This document shows positions 17,605 to 27,238 of a DNA stretch of 64,000 nt, piece after piece. The notes beneath the pieces were generated by a model, which was not told the DNA's origin, ran no database searches, and saw only the letters and a program-made list of their open reading frames with translations. The stretch is from Gp7-AA10 sp035636095 (GTDB lineage Bacteria; Acidobacteriota; Thermoanaerobaculia; Gp7-AA8). Numbering within the stretch: position 1 is the first letter of the stretch; the number at the start of each line of letters is the position of its first letter. Location of the stretch: NCBI GenBank assembly GCA_035636095.1, contig DASPZU010000069.1, positions 1 through 64,000 of the forward strand, read 5' to 3'. The translations under genes and the position numbers were made by a program.

Positions 17605-17693
17605 ATTAAGAATTTCGAATTTCAAATGAAAAATTGAGAATGGGCTGATCTTTCATTTTTCATTCTTAATTTGAAATTTGAAATTTCATATTT
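17604..17693. repeat. AATTTCAAAT heptad palindrome before the permease
   Basis: An AT-rich inverted repeat in GC-rich surroundings. The left arm (17604-17640) has AATTTCGAATTTCAAAT and AAAAATTGAGAATG; the right arm (17653-17692) has CATTTTTCATTC and repeated AAATTTG units. The element begins at the TGA stop of the amidohydrolase and ends 3 bases before the permease ATG, so it fills the whole intergenic space. The same family recurs at 47731-47830 before pyrG. Confidence 0.85.
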
Positions 17694-17696
17694 CGC

Positions 17697-18965
17697 ATGG
17701 CAGATACGAAAAACGAGAAGCTCGTCCGCGCGGTCGGCCTTTGGGGCCTGGTGGCGATGTGCATCAACGCCGTCATCGGCAGCGGCGTGTTCCTTCTGCC
17801 GTCCGAGTCCTACAGACTCCTCGGTCCGTTTTCACTGTGGGCGCCGCTGATCTTCGCGCTTCCGGTTTTCATTCTGGCGCTGTGCTTTGCGGAAGCGGCC
17901 AGCCATTTCAGCGAGCCTGGCGGTGCGTACCTCTACGCACGGACAGCGTTCGGCGATTTCATCGGATTCGAGACTGGATGGATGAACTGGCTGGCGCGCG
18001 TCACCTCGCTGGCGTCGCTGTCGAACGGATTCGTGGTCTCGCTGGCGCGATTCTATCCACCGCTCGGCTCCGGCGTGCTGCGTTGGAGCCTCATCATCGG
18101 CTCGCTGCTCATCCTCGGAATCATCCACTTCGTCGGCGTCAAGTACGGTGCAGTTTCGATCTACGTCTTTACGTTCGGCAAGGTCGTGCCGCTGGTGGGA
18201 TTCATCATCATCGCCTTGATTCTGTTTCGCCACAATCCGATTCCGGGGTCGCTGCATCTTCCGGGGCGGGGGACTGACTGGGGCGGCGCTGCCCTGTTCA
18301 TGCTCTTCGCCTACGCTGGTTTCGAAAACCTCGGCGTTCCGGCGGGCGAGTACAAAGATCCGCGACGCGATCTTCCAAAAGCGCTGCTGATCGGACTGTT
18401 GATCATCGGCGTGATCTACGTTCTGGCGCAGCTCGGCGCCATGTCGGCGCTGACGAATCTCGGCGACAGCAAGACCCCGATCGCCGACGCAGCTGCGGCG
18501 CTGGTCGGCACGTGGGGCGCGGTCATTATCACGCTCGGCGCGGTGCTGTCGATGGCGGGAACGAATTCGGGCACCGTGCTCGAAGGCTCGCGCATGCTGT
18601 ACGCGCTCTCGCTCGATCGCAAGTTGGGGCCGATCAGCTACGTGCATCCAAAGTTTCGGACGCCGTCCTACGCCATCGTCGTGCACGTCATCGTCGCGAC
18701 CGTCCTGGCGCTGATCAGCACCTTCGCAAACATGGCACTTTTTTCGGCCGGCGCGCGCCTGACGACGTATCTCTTCACCTGCGCCGCGCTTCCGCGTTTG
18801 CGGAAAATCAATCAAGGATTTCGAACGCCGGGGCTGTGGATGCCGATCCTCGGCACGCTGATCTCGATCGCCCTCGTGGTGAGCCTGGATAGGCAGAAGC
18901 TGATCGCCGGCGCGGTCGCTTTAGCCGTCGGCGCGGCGATCTGGCTCGGGACGCGCCGCAGTTAG
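17697..18965 (+). CDS. APC-family amino acid permease
   Basis: A 422-residue inner-membrane transporter with about 12 helices. The first helix carries the APC signature (GLVAMCINAVIGSGVFLLPS), and EPGGAYLYARTAFG fits helix 3. FAYAGFENLGVPAGEYKDPRRDLPKA is the conserved helix 6 and following loop. It probably takes up amino acids by cation-coupled symport; the substrate is not predictable. It follows the D-amino-acid amidohydrolase across a palindromic element, so a joint role in scavenging is plausible but unproven. Confidence 0.88.
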   Translation: MADTKNEKLVRAVGLWGLVAMCINAVIGSGVFLLPSESYRLLGPFSLWAPLIFALPVFILALCFAEAASHFSEPGGAYLYARTAFGDFIGFETGWMNWLARVTSLASLSNGFVVSLARFYPPLGSGVLRWSLIIGSLLILGIIHFVGVKYGAVSIYVFTFGKVVPLVGFIIIALILFRHNPIPGSLHLPGRGTDWGGAALFMLFAYAGFENLGVPAGEYKDPRRDLPKALLIGLLIIGVIYVLAQLGAMSALTNLGDSKTPIADAAAALVGTWGAVIITLGAVLSMAGTNSGTVLEGSRMLYALSLDRKLGPISYVHPKFRTPSYAIVVHVIVATVLALISTFANMALFSAGARLTTYLFTCAALPRLRKINQGFRTPGLWMPILGTLISIALVVSLDRQKLIAGAVALAVGAAIWLGTRRS

Positions 18966-18968
18966 GCG

Positions 18969-19243
18969 TAAGGGCGCGCACCGCGCGCCCAACTCTTCAG
19001 ACGGTAGAGAAATCTTGACGGCGAGGCCGCCGAGGTACTCTCGCTCGATGCTGACGAGTGCGGGCAGACCCTATCGTCGAACGATACGGCTGAAGGATTT
19101 CAACTATCGAGGCGCGATCTATATTTGTGACGATCAACTTGCAACACCGTCGAACATACATCGCAGAGAATCCTCGACGGTGGCAGGATCGGCGGCGAGG
19201 TCTGTTGGCCCGATAGGTTGCGGGCGCGCGCTGCGCGCCCTTA
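18969..19243. mobile_element. decayed RAYT-type element flanked by GC-rich palindromes
   Basis: Two opposed GC-rich ends bound this 275-base segment: TAAGGGCGCGCACCGCGCGC on the left and, inverted, GCGCGCTGCGCGCCCTTA on the right. Each end is itself palindromic, as REP units are. The right-hand copy supplies the TAA stop of spmB. Between them lies a frameshifted fragment resembling the N-terminus of a REP-associated tyrosine transposase. It looks like a dead relic. The identification rests on motif memory, not on a search. Confidence 0.55.
19048..19216 (+). pseudogene. REP-associated tyrosine transposase (RAYT) N-terminal fragment, frameshifted
   Basis: Translation from 19048 gives RPYRRTIRLKDFNYRGAIY, matching the N-terminal RAYT pattern (R-x-I-R-L-x-x-x-x-Y). 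The frame then breaks. Shifting by one base after the TAT near 19120 gives FVTINLQHRRTYIAEN, the expected next strand (typically YFVTICT). The fragment stops at a TAG at 19214. The catalytic HUH histidines and tyrosine further on are absent. It is therefore an inactive remnant of a Y1-type transposase. Confidence 0.5.
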
Positions 19244-19777
19244 CCCGAACATCCACGTGCACACGGCGACCGCGACGATGGCCGCGACGAGATCGCCGAC
19301 CAGCGCTGCTGGAATCGCATGGCGTGTCCGCTTGACGCCGATCGCGCCGAAGTAGACCGCCAGCACGTAGAACGTTGTCTCCGATCCGCCGTAGATCGTC
19401 GCGGCCGTGCGGCCGATCAGCGAATCGGGCCCGAATTGTTTAACGATGTCGGTGGTCAGTGCCAGCGATCCGCTGCCGGAAAGCGTTCGAAGGATCACGA
19501 GCGGGAAAATGTCGGGCGGAAAGCGCGTCGCGCGGAGCAATGGGGCAAGCGCAAAGGTGAGGATGTCCATCGCTCCGGAGGCGCGGAACATTCCAATCGC
19601 CACCAGAATCCCCACCAGGAACGGGATAATCCGCACAGCGACCTGAAATCCTTCCTTTGCGCCTTCGATGAAAACGTCGTAGACCTTGATGTTTCGAGCC
19701 ATCCCGATGAGTGGGATGCCGACCAGGAGGACGGGGATCGCCCACAGCGAGATGGCGCCGAGGATCTGGCGAATCAT
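19241..19777 (-). CDS. spmB: SpmB-like nucleoside-recognition (gate) membrane protein
   Basis: A 178-residue membrane protein of the spore maturation protein B family. Typical features: IPLIGMARNIKVYDVFIEGAKEGF near residues 24-47 and LSGSGSLALTTDIV followed by GGSETTFYVLAVYFGAIG. The family is widespread in non-sporulating bacteria; the name records the Bacillus mutant, and the transported molecule is unknown. It overlaps spmA by 4 bases, the usual paired arrangement. Its last codon and TAA stop touch the GC-rich palindrome of the RAYT relic. Confidence 0.87.
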   Translation of the reverse strand: MIRQILGAISLWAIPVLLVGIPLIGMARNIKVYDVFIEGAKEGFQVAVRIIPFLVGILVAIGMFRASGAMDILTFALAPLLRATRFPPDIFPLVILRTLSGSGSLALTTDIVKQFGPDSLIGRTAATIYGGSETTFYVLAVYFGAIGVKRTRHAIPAALVGDLVAAIVAVAVCTWMFG

Positions 19778-20394
19778 TGTGGAGCGCCGCTGACCTCAGC
19801 GGCGGCGTTCTCCTGGTACGGAAAGAATCGCTGCAGGATCTTCGAGGTCGTCACTGCGGCGATCGCGCCGCATACTGTCGCGATGACGGTGGTGGAGATG
19901 ATCGCCGTCGGATTCTTCGATCCCGACGCCGCGAGAACTCCGATGATCGTGGCGGGGATGAATTGAATGCCGGCGGTATTCAGTGTCATGAACGTCACCA
20001 TGGCGTTCGATGCTGTTTCTTTCTGCGGATTGAGCTCCTGCAGCTCCTCCATCGCTTTGATGCCCAGAGGCGTAGCGGCATTCGAGAGGCCGAGCATGTT
20101 GGCGGCGATATTCAGGATCATCGCGCCGACTGCCGGGTGGTCGGGCGGGATCTCGGGGAAAAGCAGCCGGCTGATCGGACGCAGCGCGCGACCGAGAAGC
20201 GAGATCAGGCCCGCCTTTTCCGCGACCCGCATGATGCCGAGCCACAGCGTCATGATGCCGACCAGGCCGAGCGCGATCTCGACCGCCGTCTTTGCAGAAT
20301 CGACGCCGCCCTTGGTGAGCGCAGCCGCAGTTCCGTTGAACGCGGCGACCAGCAAGGCGATCGCCATCAGGGCGAACCAGATGTAGTTGAGCAT
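19774..20394 (-). CDS. spmA: SpmA-like nucleoside-recognition (gate) membrane protein
   Basis: A 206-residue partner of SpmB. Family features: FNGTAAALTKGGVDSAKTAVEIALGLVG at the N-terminus, IPPDHPAVGAMILNIAANMLGLSNAATPLGIKAM, and a C-terminal hydrophobic block. The last residues (AAAEVSGAPQ) are encoded by a GC-rich palindrome related to ones inside cpoB and leuS. The ATG lies 23 bases from the divergent sulfatase-type gene. Confidence 0.87.
   Translation of the reverse strand: MLNYIWFALMAIALLVAAFNGTAAALTKGGVDSAKTAVEIALGLVGIMTLWLGIMRVAEKAGLISLLGRALRPISRLLFPEIPPDHPAVGAMILNIAANMLGLSNAATPLGIKAMEELQELNPQKETASNAMVTFMTLNTAGIQFIPATIIGVLAASGSKNPTAIISTTVIATVCGAIAAVTTSKILQRFFPYQENAAAEVSGAPQ
19780..19813. 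repeat. GGAGCGCCG-family palindrome inside spmA
   Basis: TGGAGCGCCGCTGACCTCAG runs into its inverted partner CGGCGGCGTTCTCC, forming a hairpin within the spmA coding end (about residues 194-205). The same layout (GGAGCGCCG, variable centre with CCTC, CGGCGG) occurs in cpoB (32061-32126) and leuS (60813-60840), always in frame and rich in Ala, Gly and Pro codons. Confidence 0.6.
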
Positions 20395-20417
20395 GCGCGA
20401 TGTTAACCTGCGGGCCG

Positions 20418-22322
20418 ATGCGCAAGCTCCTCATTCTGTTCGCGCTGAGCGCATGCGCGAAAGTCGAGACGCCGCCTCCCCGCCCGTCAATTCTGCTCAT
20501 CACCCTCGACACCACGCGCGCTGACGCGATGCGGCCCGAGGTCGCGCCGAATTTCACCGCCATCGCGAAGCGCGGCTTGCGATTCACGCAGGCCTACACA
20601 CCTGTTCCGCAAACCCTGGCCGCGCATTGTTCGATGATGACCGGACTTTATCCGGCGGGTCACGGCGTGCACGAGAACGGACGCTATCTCTCCGATCGCG
20701 TTCCCGTGCTGGCCGAGGAAATGAAGGCGGCCGGTTATCGAACAGCGGCGTTCGTTTCTGCTTTTGCGCTGGCACGTCGATTCGGCCTGGGGCGCGGTTT
20801 CGACGTTTACGACGAGGATTTCGGCGACGGCCGCGCCGAGCGGAACGCCAAGGAGACGACTGACCGAGTGGTCCAGTTTCTGACTCATCAGTCAGGTGCT
20901 CCGCTCTTCCTGTGGGTGCATTACTACGATCCGCACTTTCCCTACACTCCCCCGCCGCCCTTCCACGGATACCACGGCGAAGTCTCGTTCATGGATCAGC
21001 AGCTCGCGCGCGTCGTATCGGCGTTTCGGGGCGCGGTCATCATCGTCGGCGACCACGGCGAGGGGCTCGGCGAGCACGGCGAGGCACAGCACGGCGATCT
21101 TCTGTATCAGGCGACGATGCACGTGCCGCTGTTGTTGATCGGACCGGGCATCAGTCCGGGCGCGACCGACACGCCGGTGAGCACGCGCCGCGTGTTTCAC
21201 ACCATCCGCGACTGGGCGGGCCTCGATGCGACGCATTCACTGCGGCGCAGCGAAAACGAAGTCGTGGTCGGCGAAGCGATGAAGCCTTTCCTCGATTACG
21301 GATGGCAGCCGCAGGTCATGGCGCTGGAAGGGCGGCTGAAGACGATCTCGGCGGGAAAGATCGAAGTCTACGACGTCGTCGCCGATCCGGCGGAAGGGCA
21401 CGATCTTTCGTCATCGGCGAATCTTTCGCGTCCGGTTCGCGCCGCGATTCAGCAGTATCCGATTCCGTCGTTCGCTCCGCCGCCGAACGATGAAGAGTCG
21501 CACAAACAGCTTGCAAGCCTCGGCTACGTCGCATCGGTGGCCAGGCCGGTCGTGCGAAAAGATGCGCCGCGGCCCGCCGAGATGGCGCATCTTTTTCCGC
21601 TACTCGACGAGGCCGCGCATCTGTTCGTGGAGGAGCGCTATCGCGAGGCCATTCCGCTGCTGGAGCGGATTCTCAAAGATGATCCGCACAATCTCGATTC
21701 GGCGCTTCGGCTCGCTACCGCGGAATCTTCCCTCGGTCACGACGCAAAAGCCGTGGCCGCATTTGAGAAAGCGCAGGCGATCGATCCGAGTTCAGAAGAC
21801 GTCCGCACCTACCTCGGTCTGCACTACGCCCGCGGCAAGAATTGGCAAAAAGCAGCTCCGCTTCTCGAGGAAGTTGTTGCGAAGAATCCCGCGCGTCTCC
21901 CGGCTGTGGAAGGGCTAGCGATGATTCGCGAGCGACAAGGCCGGCTCGAGGATGCCATTCGACTTCGACAACAGATCCATGCGCAGCGCACGCCGACGGC
22001 CGCGGAGCTCGTTCGCCTCGGCAGGATGGCCATGGCCGTCGGGCAAACGTCGGTCGCCATCGATGCATTCGAGAAAGCCCACAGCGATCACGACCTCGAA
22101 TTAGGCGTGCTGTATCTGGCCGCAGGACGGCTTCAGGAAGCTCGCGACGCGCTCGACCGCGTTCCGCAGACGAGTCCCGATTATCCGATGGCGTCGTTCA
22201 AGCGCGCGCAGGTCAGCGTGCTGCTGCATGAACCGGATGCGTCGGCGCACATCGAGAATGCGCGACAGCACGCCGATGCGACCACCAGAGAGTTGATCGC
22301 GCGCGAACGTTTGTTTCGGTAA
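20418..22322 (+). CDS. sulfatase/alkaline-phosphatase-fold lipoprotein with C-terminal TPRs
   Basis: 634 residues from MRKLLILFALSAC (lipobox, Cys13). Residues about 22-300 form an alkaline-phosphatase-superfamily hydrolase: metal-site LLITLDTTRADAM, FNVYDE-like FDVYDEDFGDG, DPHFPYTPP and VGDHGEGLGEHGE. The nucleophile region reads PQTLAAHCSMMTG, so a Thr (T66) occupies the formylglycine Cys position and it may not be a classical sulfatase. After a linker, residues about 395-630 contain several TPR-like helical pairs (AVAAFEKAQAIDPSSEDVRT). Substrate unknown; probably exposed in the periplasm. It ends 42 bases before the secreted-protein gene. Confidence 0.85.
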   Translation: MRKLLILFALSACAKVETPPPRPSILLITLDTTRADAMRPEVAPNFTAIAKRGLRFTQAYTPVPQTLAAHCSMMTGLYPAGHGVHENGRYLSDRVPVLAEEMKAAGYRTAAFVSAFALARRFGLGRGFDVYDEDFGDGRAERNAKETTDRVVQFLTHQSGAPLFLWVHYYDPHFPYTPPPPFHGYHGEVSFMDQQLARVVSAFRGAVIIVGDHGEGLGEHGEAQHGDLLYQATMHVPLLLIGPGISPGATDTPVSTRRVFHTIRDWAGLDATHSLRRSENEVVVGEAMKPFLDYGWQPQVMALEGRLKTISAGKIEVYDVVADPAEGHDLSSSANLSRPVRAAIQQYPIPSFAPPPNDEESHKQLASLGYVASVARPVVRKDAPRPAEMAHLFPLLDEAAHLFVEERYREAIPLLERILKDDPHNLDSALRLATAESSLGHDAKAVAAFEKAQAIDPSSEDVRTYLGLHYARGKNWQKAAPLLEEVVAKNPARLPAVEGLAMIRERQGRLEDAIRLRQQIHAQRTPTAAELVRLGRMAMAVGQTSVAIDAFEKAHSDHDLELGVLYLAAGRLQEARDALDRVPQTSPDYPMASFKRAQVSVLLHEPDASAHIENARQHADATTRELIARERLFR

Positions 22323-22364
22323 CGCTTCCGCCGCAACGGGAACTCACATTGCGGAGGAAGTCAC

Positions 22365-22838
22365 ATGAGAACCGTTCGCTTCGCGTTTTTCGCGTTGGGA
22401 GTAACCGTCGCGGTCAGTGCTGCTACCCCGCCCTACGATTACTTCGTCAGCCTCTATCAGCCACCCGGAACAACTCAGGTCGCCGTCAACCTCGGCAACA
22501 ATGCGTTCACTGGCGCGGCGCCGGCCGGTCCCGCCTACAACGCGTACGTGCGGGTGTCGAATGCCGCTGGCCAGGTTTGTACCGCGGAGGATGGACAGGC
22601 ACCCCCGATTCCGACCGGCAAGGCGTGGGGGGCGTACCTATTCAAGGTGACGTATCCAAAGATCGTCGGCGGACCCCTCAAGAAGGGGACGACGACGTAC
22701 ACGATTACGGCAGCGATCAATCCCGAACACTTCGACGCCGACAAAAATCATTCGAACAACATGGCGACACAGACTTTCACCTTTCCGGCCGGTGGAACAG
22801 CTTCGTGCACGCCACTGCCCCGTCCGACATTTCACTGA
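22365..22838 (+). CDS. small secreted protein, CARDB-like, unknown
   Basis: 157 residues with a clear Sec signal peptide (MRTVRFAFFALGVTVAVSAA) and a strong GGAGGAAG ribosome site 5 bases before the ATG. The mature part starts TPPYDYFVSLYQPPG, has two cysteines and an asparagine-rich DKNHSNNMATQTFTFP near the end, like CARDB adhesion domains. It is a likely paralogue of the gene at 12929; both follow a TAACGCTT and GGGAACT leader. The function is unknown. Confidence 0.75.
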   Translation: MRTVRFAFFALGVTVAVSAATPPYDYFVSLYQPPGTTQVAVNLGNNAFTGAAPAGPAYNAYVRVSNAAGQVCTAEDGQAPPIPTGKAWGAYLFKVTYPKIVGGPLKKGTTTYTITAAINPEHFDADKNHSNNMATQTFTFPAGGTASCTPLPRPTFH

Positions 22839-22846
22839 AAATAAAA

Positions 22847-22870
22847 AGGCCCGGCGTCGCCGCCGGGCCT
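22847..22870 (-). terminator. rho-independent terminator of the TonB-receptor gene
   Basis: A perfect 10-bp stem (AGGCCCGGCG with CGCCGGGCCT) encloses a TCGC loop. Read leftwards on the minus strand it is followed by TTTTTATTTT, the expected U-tract. It lies about 20 bases beyond the stop of the large receptor gene at 22892. Read rightwards there is no T-run, so it mainly serves the leftward transcript. Confidence 0.85.
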
Positions 22871-22891
22871 CTTCGCGAGATTTCAATCGTC

Positions 22892-25800
22892 TCAGAACTG
22901 AACGCGAGCTGTGAGCTGGAACCGGCGCGGTGCGTAGTGCGACTGTGCGAAGGGCGCTCGCACCGCCCAATCCGCGCGGTTGAATGTTGCGTTCGGCGAG
23001 AGCAGCGGCTTCAGCACTGCATCGGAAATCGAATCCGGAATCGGAACGGTCTTCGTCGTCGAGTTCTGCGTGATGTTGACGAAGCCGAGAGAGTTCGTCG
23101 AAACCGCCGTTCCTGTACCGATGCGCGTCTCGAAGTTGTAGCCGGTCTGCCTGTTCAGCAGATTGAAGACGTCGGCCGCCAATTGGAAGTTGAGACCCTT
23201 GGGCAGCCGGAAGCTCTGCGTGTAGTTGAAGTCGAATTGGTAATGCGACGGCGAGGTGCGGTTCCCAGCCGGTTCTGCGTAGCGGTTCGTATCGCTCGCT
23301 GACGTCGTGAACTGACGGTACGGCAACACGCTCTCGAGCTGATAGGGCTGGCCGGTCTGGTATAGGAAGAACAGGCCGCTCGTCGCCTGCCAAGGAAGCG
23401 CATACGTACCGTTGAGTTTCAGATTGTTGCGACGGTCGCCGCGAAGGTTTCCGTACTTCATGTTCCACAACTGCCGGCCCGGTCCATCACCGATGTTCGA
23501 TGAACCAATGAAGATGGCCGCGTCATTAGCAAAGCTGAACGAGGAGTTGTCCTGGTCGAAGTTTCCGTAGTAGTGGCTCCAGGTGTACGAGCCGCCGACG
23601 GTCAAATTCCGCGCGCGGTACTCCGACTCCGCGGTGGCCTCGTAGTACTTCGTGAAGGCGCCGTCGAGATTGGCGATGACGTAAGTCGAACCGCTGCCGA
23701 TCGCGCCACGAATCGTGTTCGGGCCGCAGGTCGCAATTCCGGTATTGCAAAGGTTCGGAACGTAGTCCGTGGTTGGGATTCCCGCGGGCGCTCCGAAATC
23801 GGCGCGAGCGGTGTTGTTGGTGTCCTCGAGGTAGTGATCGCCCTTGCGGTAGCGTGTGTAGAGGCGCGACGACCAGTTCGAGCTAATCTGGCGGCTCGTG
23901 CCGATCATGAACTCCTTGATCTCGGGATGCTTGATCCCGTCCTGCCACCACTTGCCGGACGACGACGCATTCGGCGCGATGCCAAGCAGATTGGCGTTCT
24001 GGTCGAAGTAGACATTGAGCTGCTGGACGAGATTGCGGTCCCACGATGCGGCGCGGGCGTCGGAATTCGCCGGGGGCATGTAGCGTGCGAAGCTCGCCCA
24101 CACCGTGCCCGACGGGTTGTACGCCCACGTCGCGCCGAGGCGCGGCTGGATCATGTCCCCGAAGCTGAATCGGTGCATGAGGTACTTCGTGCCGGGCGAT
24201 GCGATGAAGCCGGCGACGTTGTCCGCCTTCTTCAAACCCTGTCCGTAAAGCGTGTCCTGGCTATCGAGGACGCCGACGTTGAACGTCCAGTTGTTGAAGT
24301 GGATCGTGTCGTTGAGCTCCAGGTTTGTGGTGTGGATCTCGGAGTGAATCGTCGGAACGCCGGTGGCACCCTGCTGACTGACCTGCGCGCGGAAGTACGA
24401 ATTGGTGGCCGTCCCGCAAACGGTTGCCGGGCACACCGTGCCCGCCGCACCGGTCCCTGCCGGTACGTCGATGACTCCCCATCCGTTCGACAACTGAAAC
24501 CGATCCTCGGAATCCTTGAGTTGCTGGAAGCCGATGTGCAGGTCATTCGCGACATTCGTTCCCAGCGTGTAGTTGTAACCGGCCTGCCCGGCCTTACGAT
24601 AGAAGCTGTCGTCGTCGCGCGAGAACTGTCCGAAGCCGACCGTCCCGCCGCCGGTCTTCGCACCCGGAGTGCAATTGAGATTGAGCTGCGCCGGGTTCTG
24701 CGGGCAGATGAATCCATATTGATTCACGAACGGCGCGACGAATGCGCTTTGCGCCGCATTCGACGAGATTGGGCTCGGAATGATGAGACGTCCCTGGTTC
24801 GCGAGCTGCGTGATGTCGAGGTGTGTGCCCTTCGCGAAGTTCGGAACAACGGAGGCGACATTTGACGCCGTGCCTGTTCCCGGATTGCGGTAGTCATAAA
24901 CCTTTGCGGTCGCGAAGCTCTTCGGGTTAATAACCCACGAGCCCTCGAGGGTGCCGATCTTTAGTTTGACCTTCGAGTCGGTGCCGGTCGTCGCGGCCTG
25001 TGTCGAACCGAATGACGACGGCGTTTCATCAGTCTTTGAGTCGCGATAGCTTCCGTTGATCAGCAGCGATCCGAGCGGTGTGAAGGTAGCTTTGCCGAAC
25101 CAGTCCGTCCGCTTCAGCTCGTACTTCGGCAGATCGCCGTAGACGTTCGCCTGATTCGACTTCGTGAACTGCGGACGGTAGTAGGAGCCGTAGAAATAGA
25201 GCCGGTCGCGGAGGATCGGACCGCCGGCGTTCACGGTCGCCCACGTGCGGTCCTGCTGATAGGTCAGGATCTGCGATCCGCTCTGATTCGCGATGAAGTT
25301 CTTGTTCAGCACTTCGTAACTGGCTTCGCCGGTGAGCTTGTTCGTTCCCGACTTCGTGACAGTGTCGATCTGGAAGCCGCCGGCGCGATCGAAGTCCGTC
25401 GCCTTCGCGCCGCCGCGAATGACGGTGACCTGCGCGATGTCGTGATTGTTGGGATCGGACGATGTCGCATTCAGGACGCCGAACAGCGGCATGGTGATAT
25501 TCACGCCGTCGAACAAGTACACGTTGTCCTGACCGCTCGCGCCGGCGCTCGGGCCGCGGAACGTGTCGGGGTTGTACATGACGCCTGGGATGAATTTCTG
25601 GAGGTCGCTGTAATTCTGCGTGATCGGCAACTGGCGGATCTGATCGCTCGTCAAGCCGCTCTGCAGCGCGGTCGACTCTTTATCGACCAGCGTGGCCGCG
25701 GCGGTGACAGTGATTGTTTCGGCCACCCCCTGCAGTCCGAGCTTCACGTCGGCGACCACGTTTTGCGAAAGAACGACTGTCGCCTTCCGTGTCACGGTCT

Positions 25801-26056
25801 GCATCCCGGCGAGACTGTATGTGACGGTGTAATCGCCCGGCACGAGTGCCGGAAGCCTGTAATCCCCGTTCGTGTCGGTGGTGGTGAGGCGAGGCTGGGG
25901 CAGCACGTTGGACCGCGCTTCGATAGTGACACCCGGGAGCGCCGAGTTATCGGTGGCGGTCACTCGGCCGCTGATCGAGCCGGTTTGCTGGCCCAGGAGT
26001 GCGGTACAGCAAAGTAATGTGATGACGAAGATGCATAGCGGAGCACGCAAGCGCAT
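22892..26056 (-). CDS. TonB-dependent outer-membrane receptor with carboxypeptidase-regulatory domain
   Basis: A 1054-residue Oar-like outer-membrane protein. Signal peptide (CIFVITLLCCTALLG) at residues 8-22, a carboxypeptidase-regulatory beta-sandwich at about 25-110 (GSISGRVTATDNSALPGVTI), a plug domain from about 115 (VDKESTALQSGLTSDQIRQLP) and a beta-barrel to the C-terminal aromatic strand RRFQLTARVQF. It probably imports large ligands such as glycans or peptides using TonB energy; the ligand is unknown. AGAAGGAG precedes the ATG by about 6 bases. A terminator follows the gene. Confidence 0.93.
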   Translation of the reverse strand: MRLRAPLCIFVITLLCCTALLGQQTGSISGRVTATDNSALPGVTIEARSNVLPQPRLTTTDTNGDYRLPALVPGDYTVTYSLAGMQTVTRKATVVLSQNVVADVKLGLQGVAETITVTAAATLVDKESTALQSGLTSDQIRQLPITQNYSDLQKFIPGVMYNPDTFRGPSAGASGQDNVYLFDGVNITMPLFGVLNATSSDPNNHDIAQVTVIRGGAKATDFDRAGGFQIDTVTKSGTNKLTGEASYEVLNKNFIANQSGSQILTYQQDRTWATVNAGGPILRDRLYFYGSYYRPQFTKSNQANVYGDLPKYELKRTDWFGKATFTPLGSLLINGSYRDSKTDETPSSFGSTQAATTGTDSKVKLKIGTLEGSWVINPKSFATAKVYDYRNPGTGTASNVASVVPNFAKGTHLDITQLANQGRLIIPSPISSNAAQSAFVAPFVNQYGFICPQNPAQLNLNCTPGAKTGGGTVGFGQFSRDDDSFYRKAGQAGYNYTLGTNVANDLHIGFQQLKDSEDRFQLSNGWGVIDVPAGTGAAGTVCPATVCGTATNSYFRAQVSQQGATGVPTIHSEIHTTNLELNDTIHFNNWTFNVGVLDSQDTLYGQGLKKADNVAGFIASPGTKYLMHRFSFGDMIQPRLGATWAYNPSGTVWASFARYMPPANSDARAASWDRNLVQQLNVYFDQNANLLGIAPNASSSGKWWQDGIKHPEIKEFMIGTSRQISSNWSSRLYTRYRKGDHYLEDTNNTARADFGAPAGIPTTDYVPNLCNTGIATCGPNTIRGAIGSGSTYVIANLDGAFTKYYEATAESEYRARNLTVGGSYTWSHYYGNFDQDNSSFSFANDAAIFIGSSNIGDGPGRQLWNMKYGNLRGDRRNNLKLNGTYALPWQATSGLFFLYQTGQPYQLESVLPYRQFTTSASDTNRYAEPAGNRTSPSHYQFDFNYTQSFRLPKGLNFQLAADVFNLLNRQTGYNFETRIGTGTAVSTNSLGFVNITQNSTTKTVPIPDSISDAVLKPLLSPNATFNRADWAVRAPFAQSHYAPRRFQLTARVQF

Positions 26057-26109
26057 CGATCTCTCCTTCTGCTAAAAAAAAGTGACGAGCTGCGCGGGAT
26101 TCTACACCG

Positions 26110-27111
<1,002 letters not shown>

Positions 27112-27120
27112 AGATCCCTC

Positions 27121-27238
27121 GCTAGGCTCGACCACCCTCTCCCCGCTTCGCGGGGCGAGGGACCTCGAGATCGTCCGAGATCCTTCTCCCCGCCTGCGGG
27201 GAGAAGGTGCCGCGAAGCGGCGGATGAGGGGCTCTTCA
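27121..27238. repeat. double CTCCCCGC palindrome between the CBS-protein gene and era
   Basis: Two hairpins are arranged in tandem: CCCTCTCCCCGCTTCGCGGG followed by GCGAGGG, then CCTTCTCCCCGCCTGCGGGG followed by AGAAGG, and a trailing GCCGCGAAGCGGCGGATGAG. The element begins immediately after the TGA stop of the leftward CBS-domain gene. The same family is inserted in frame in leuS at 61752-61860. Repeats of this type are common in many bacterial genomes. Confidence 0.8.

Noticed and set aside
19241..20394. spmA-spmB as evidence for endospore formation
   Set aside because: These families are widespread in non-sporulating diderms, and no other sporulation gene is present in the window.
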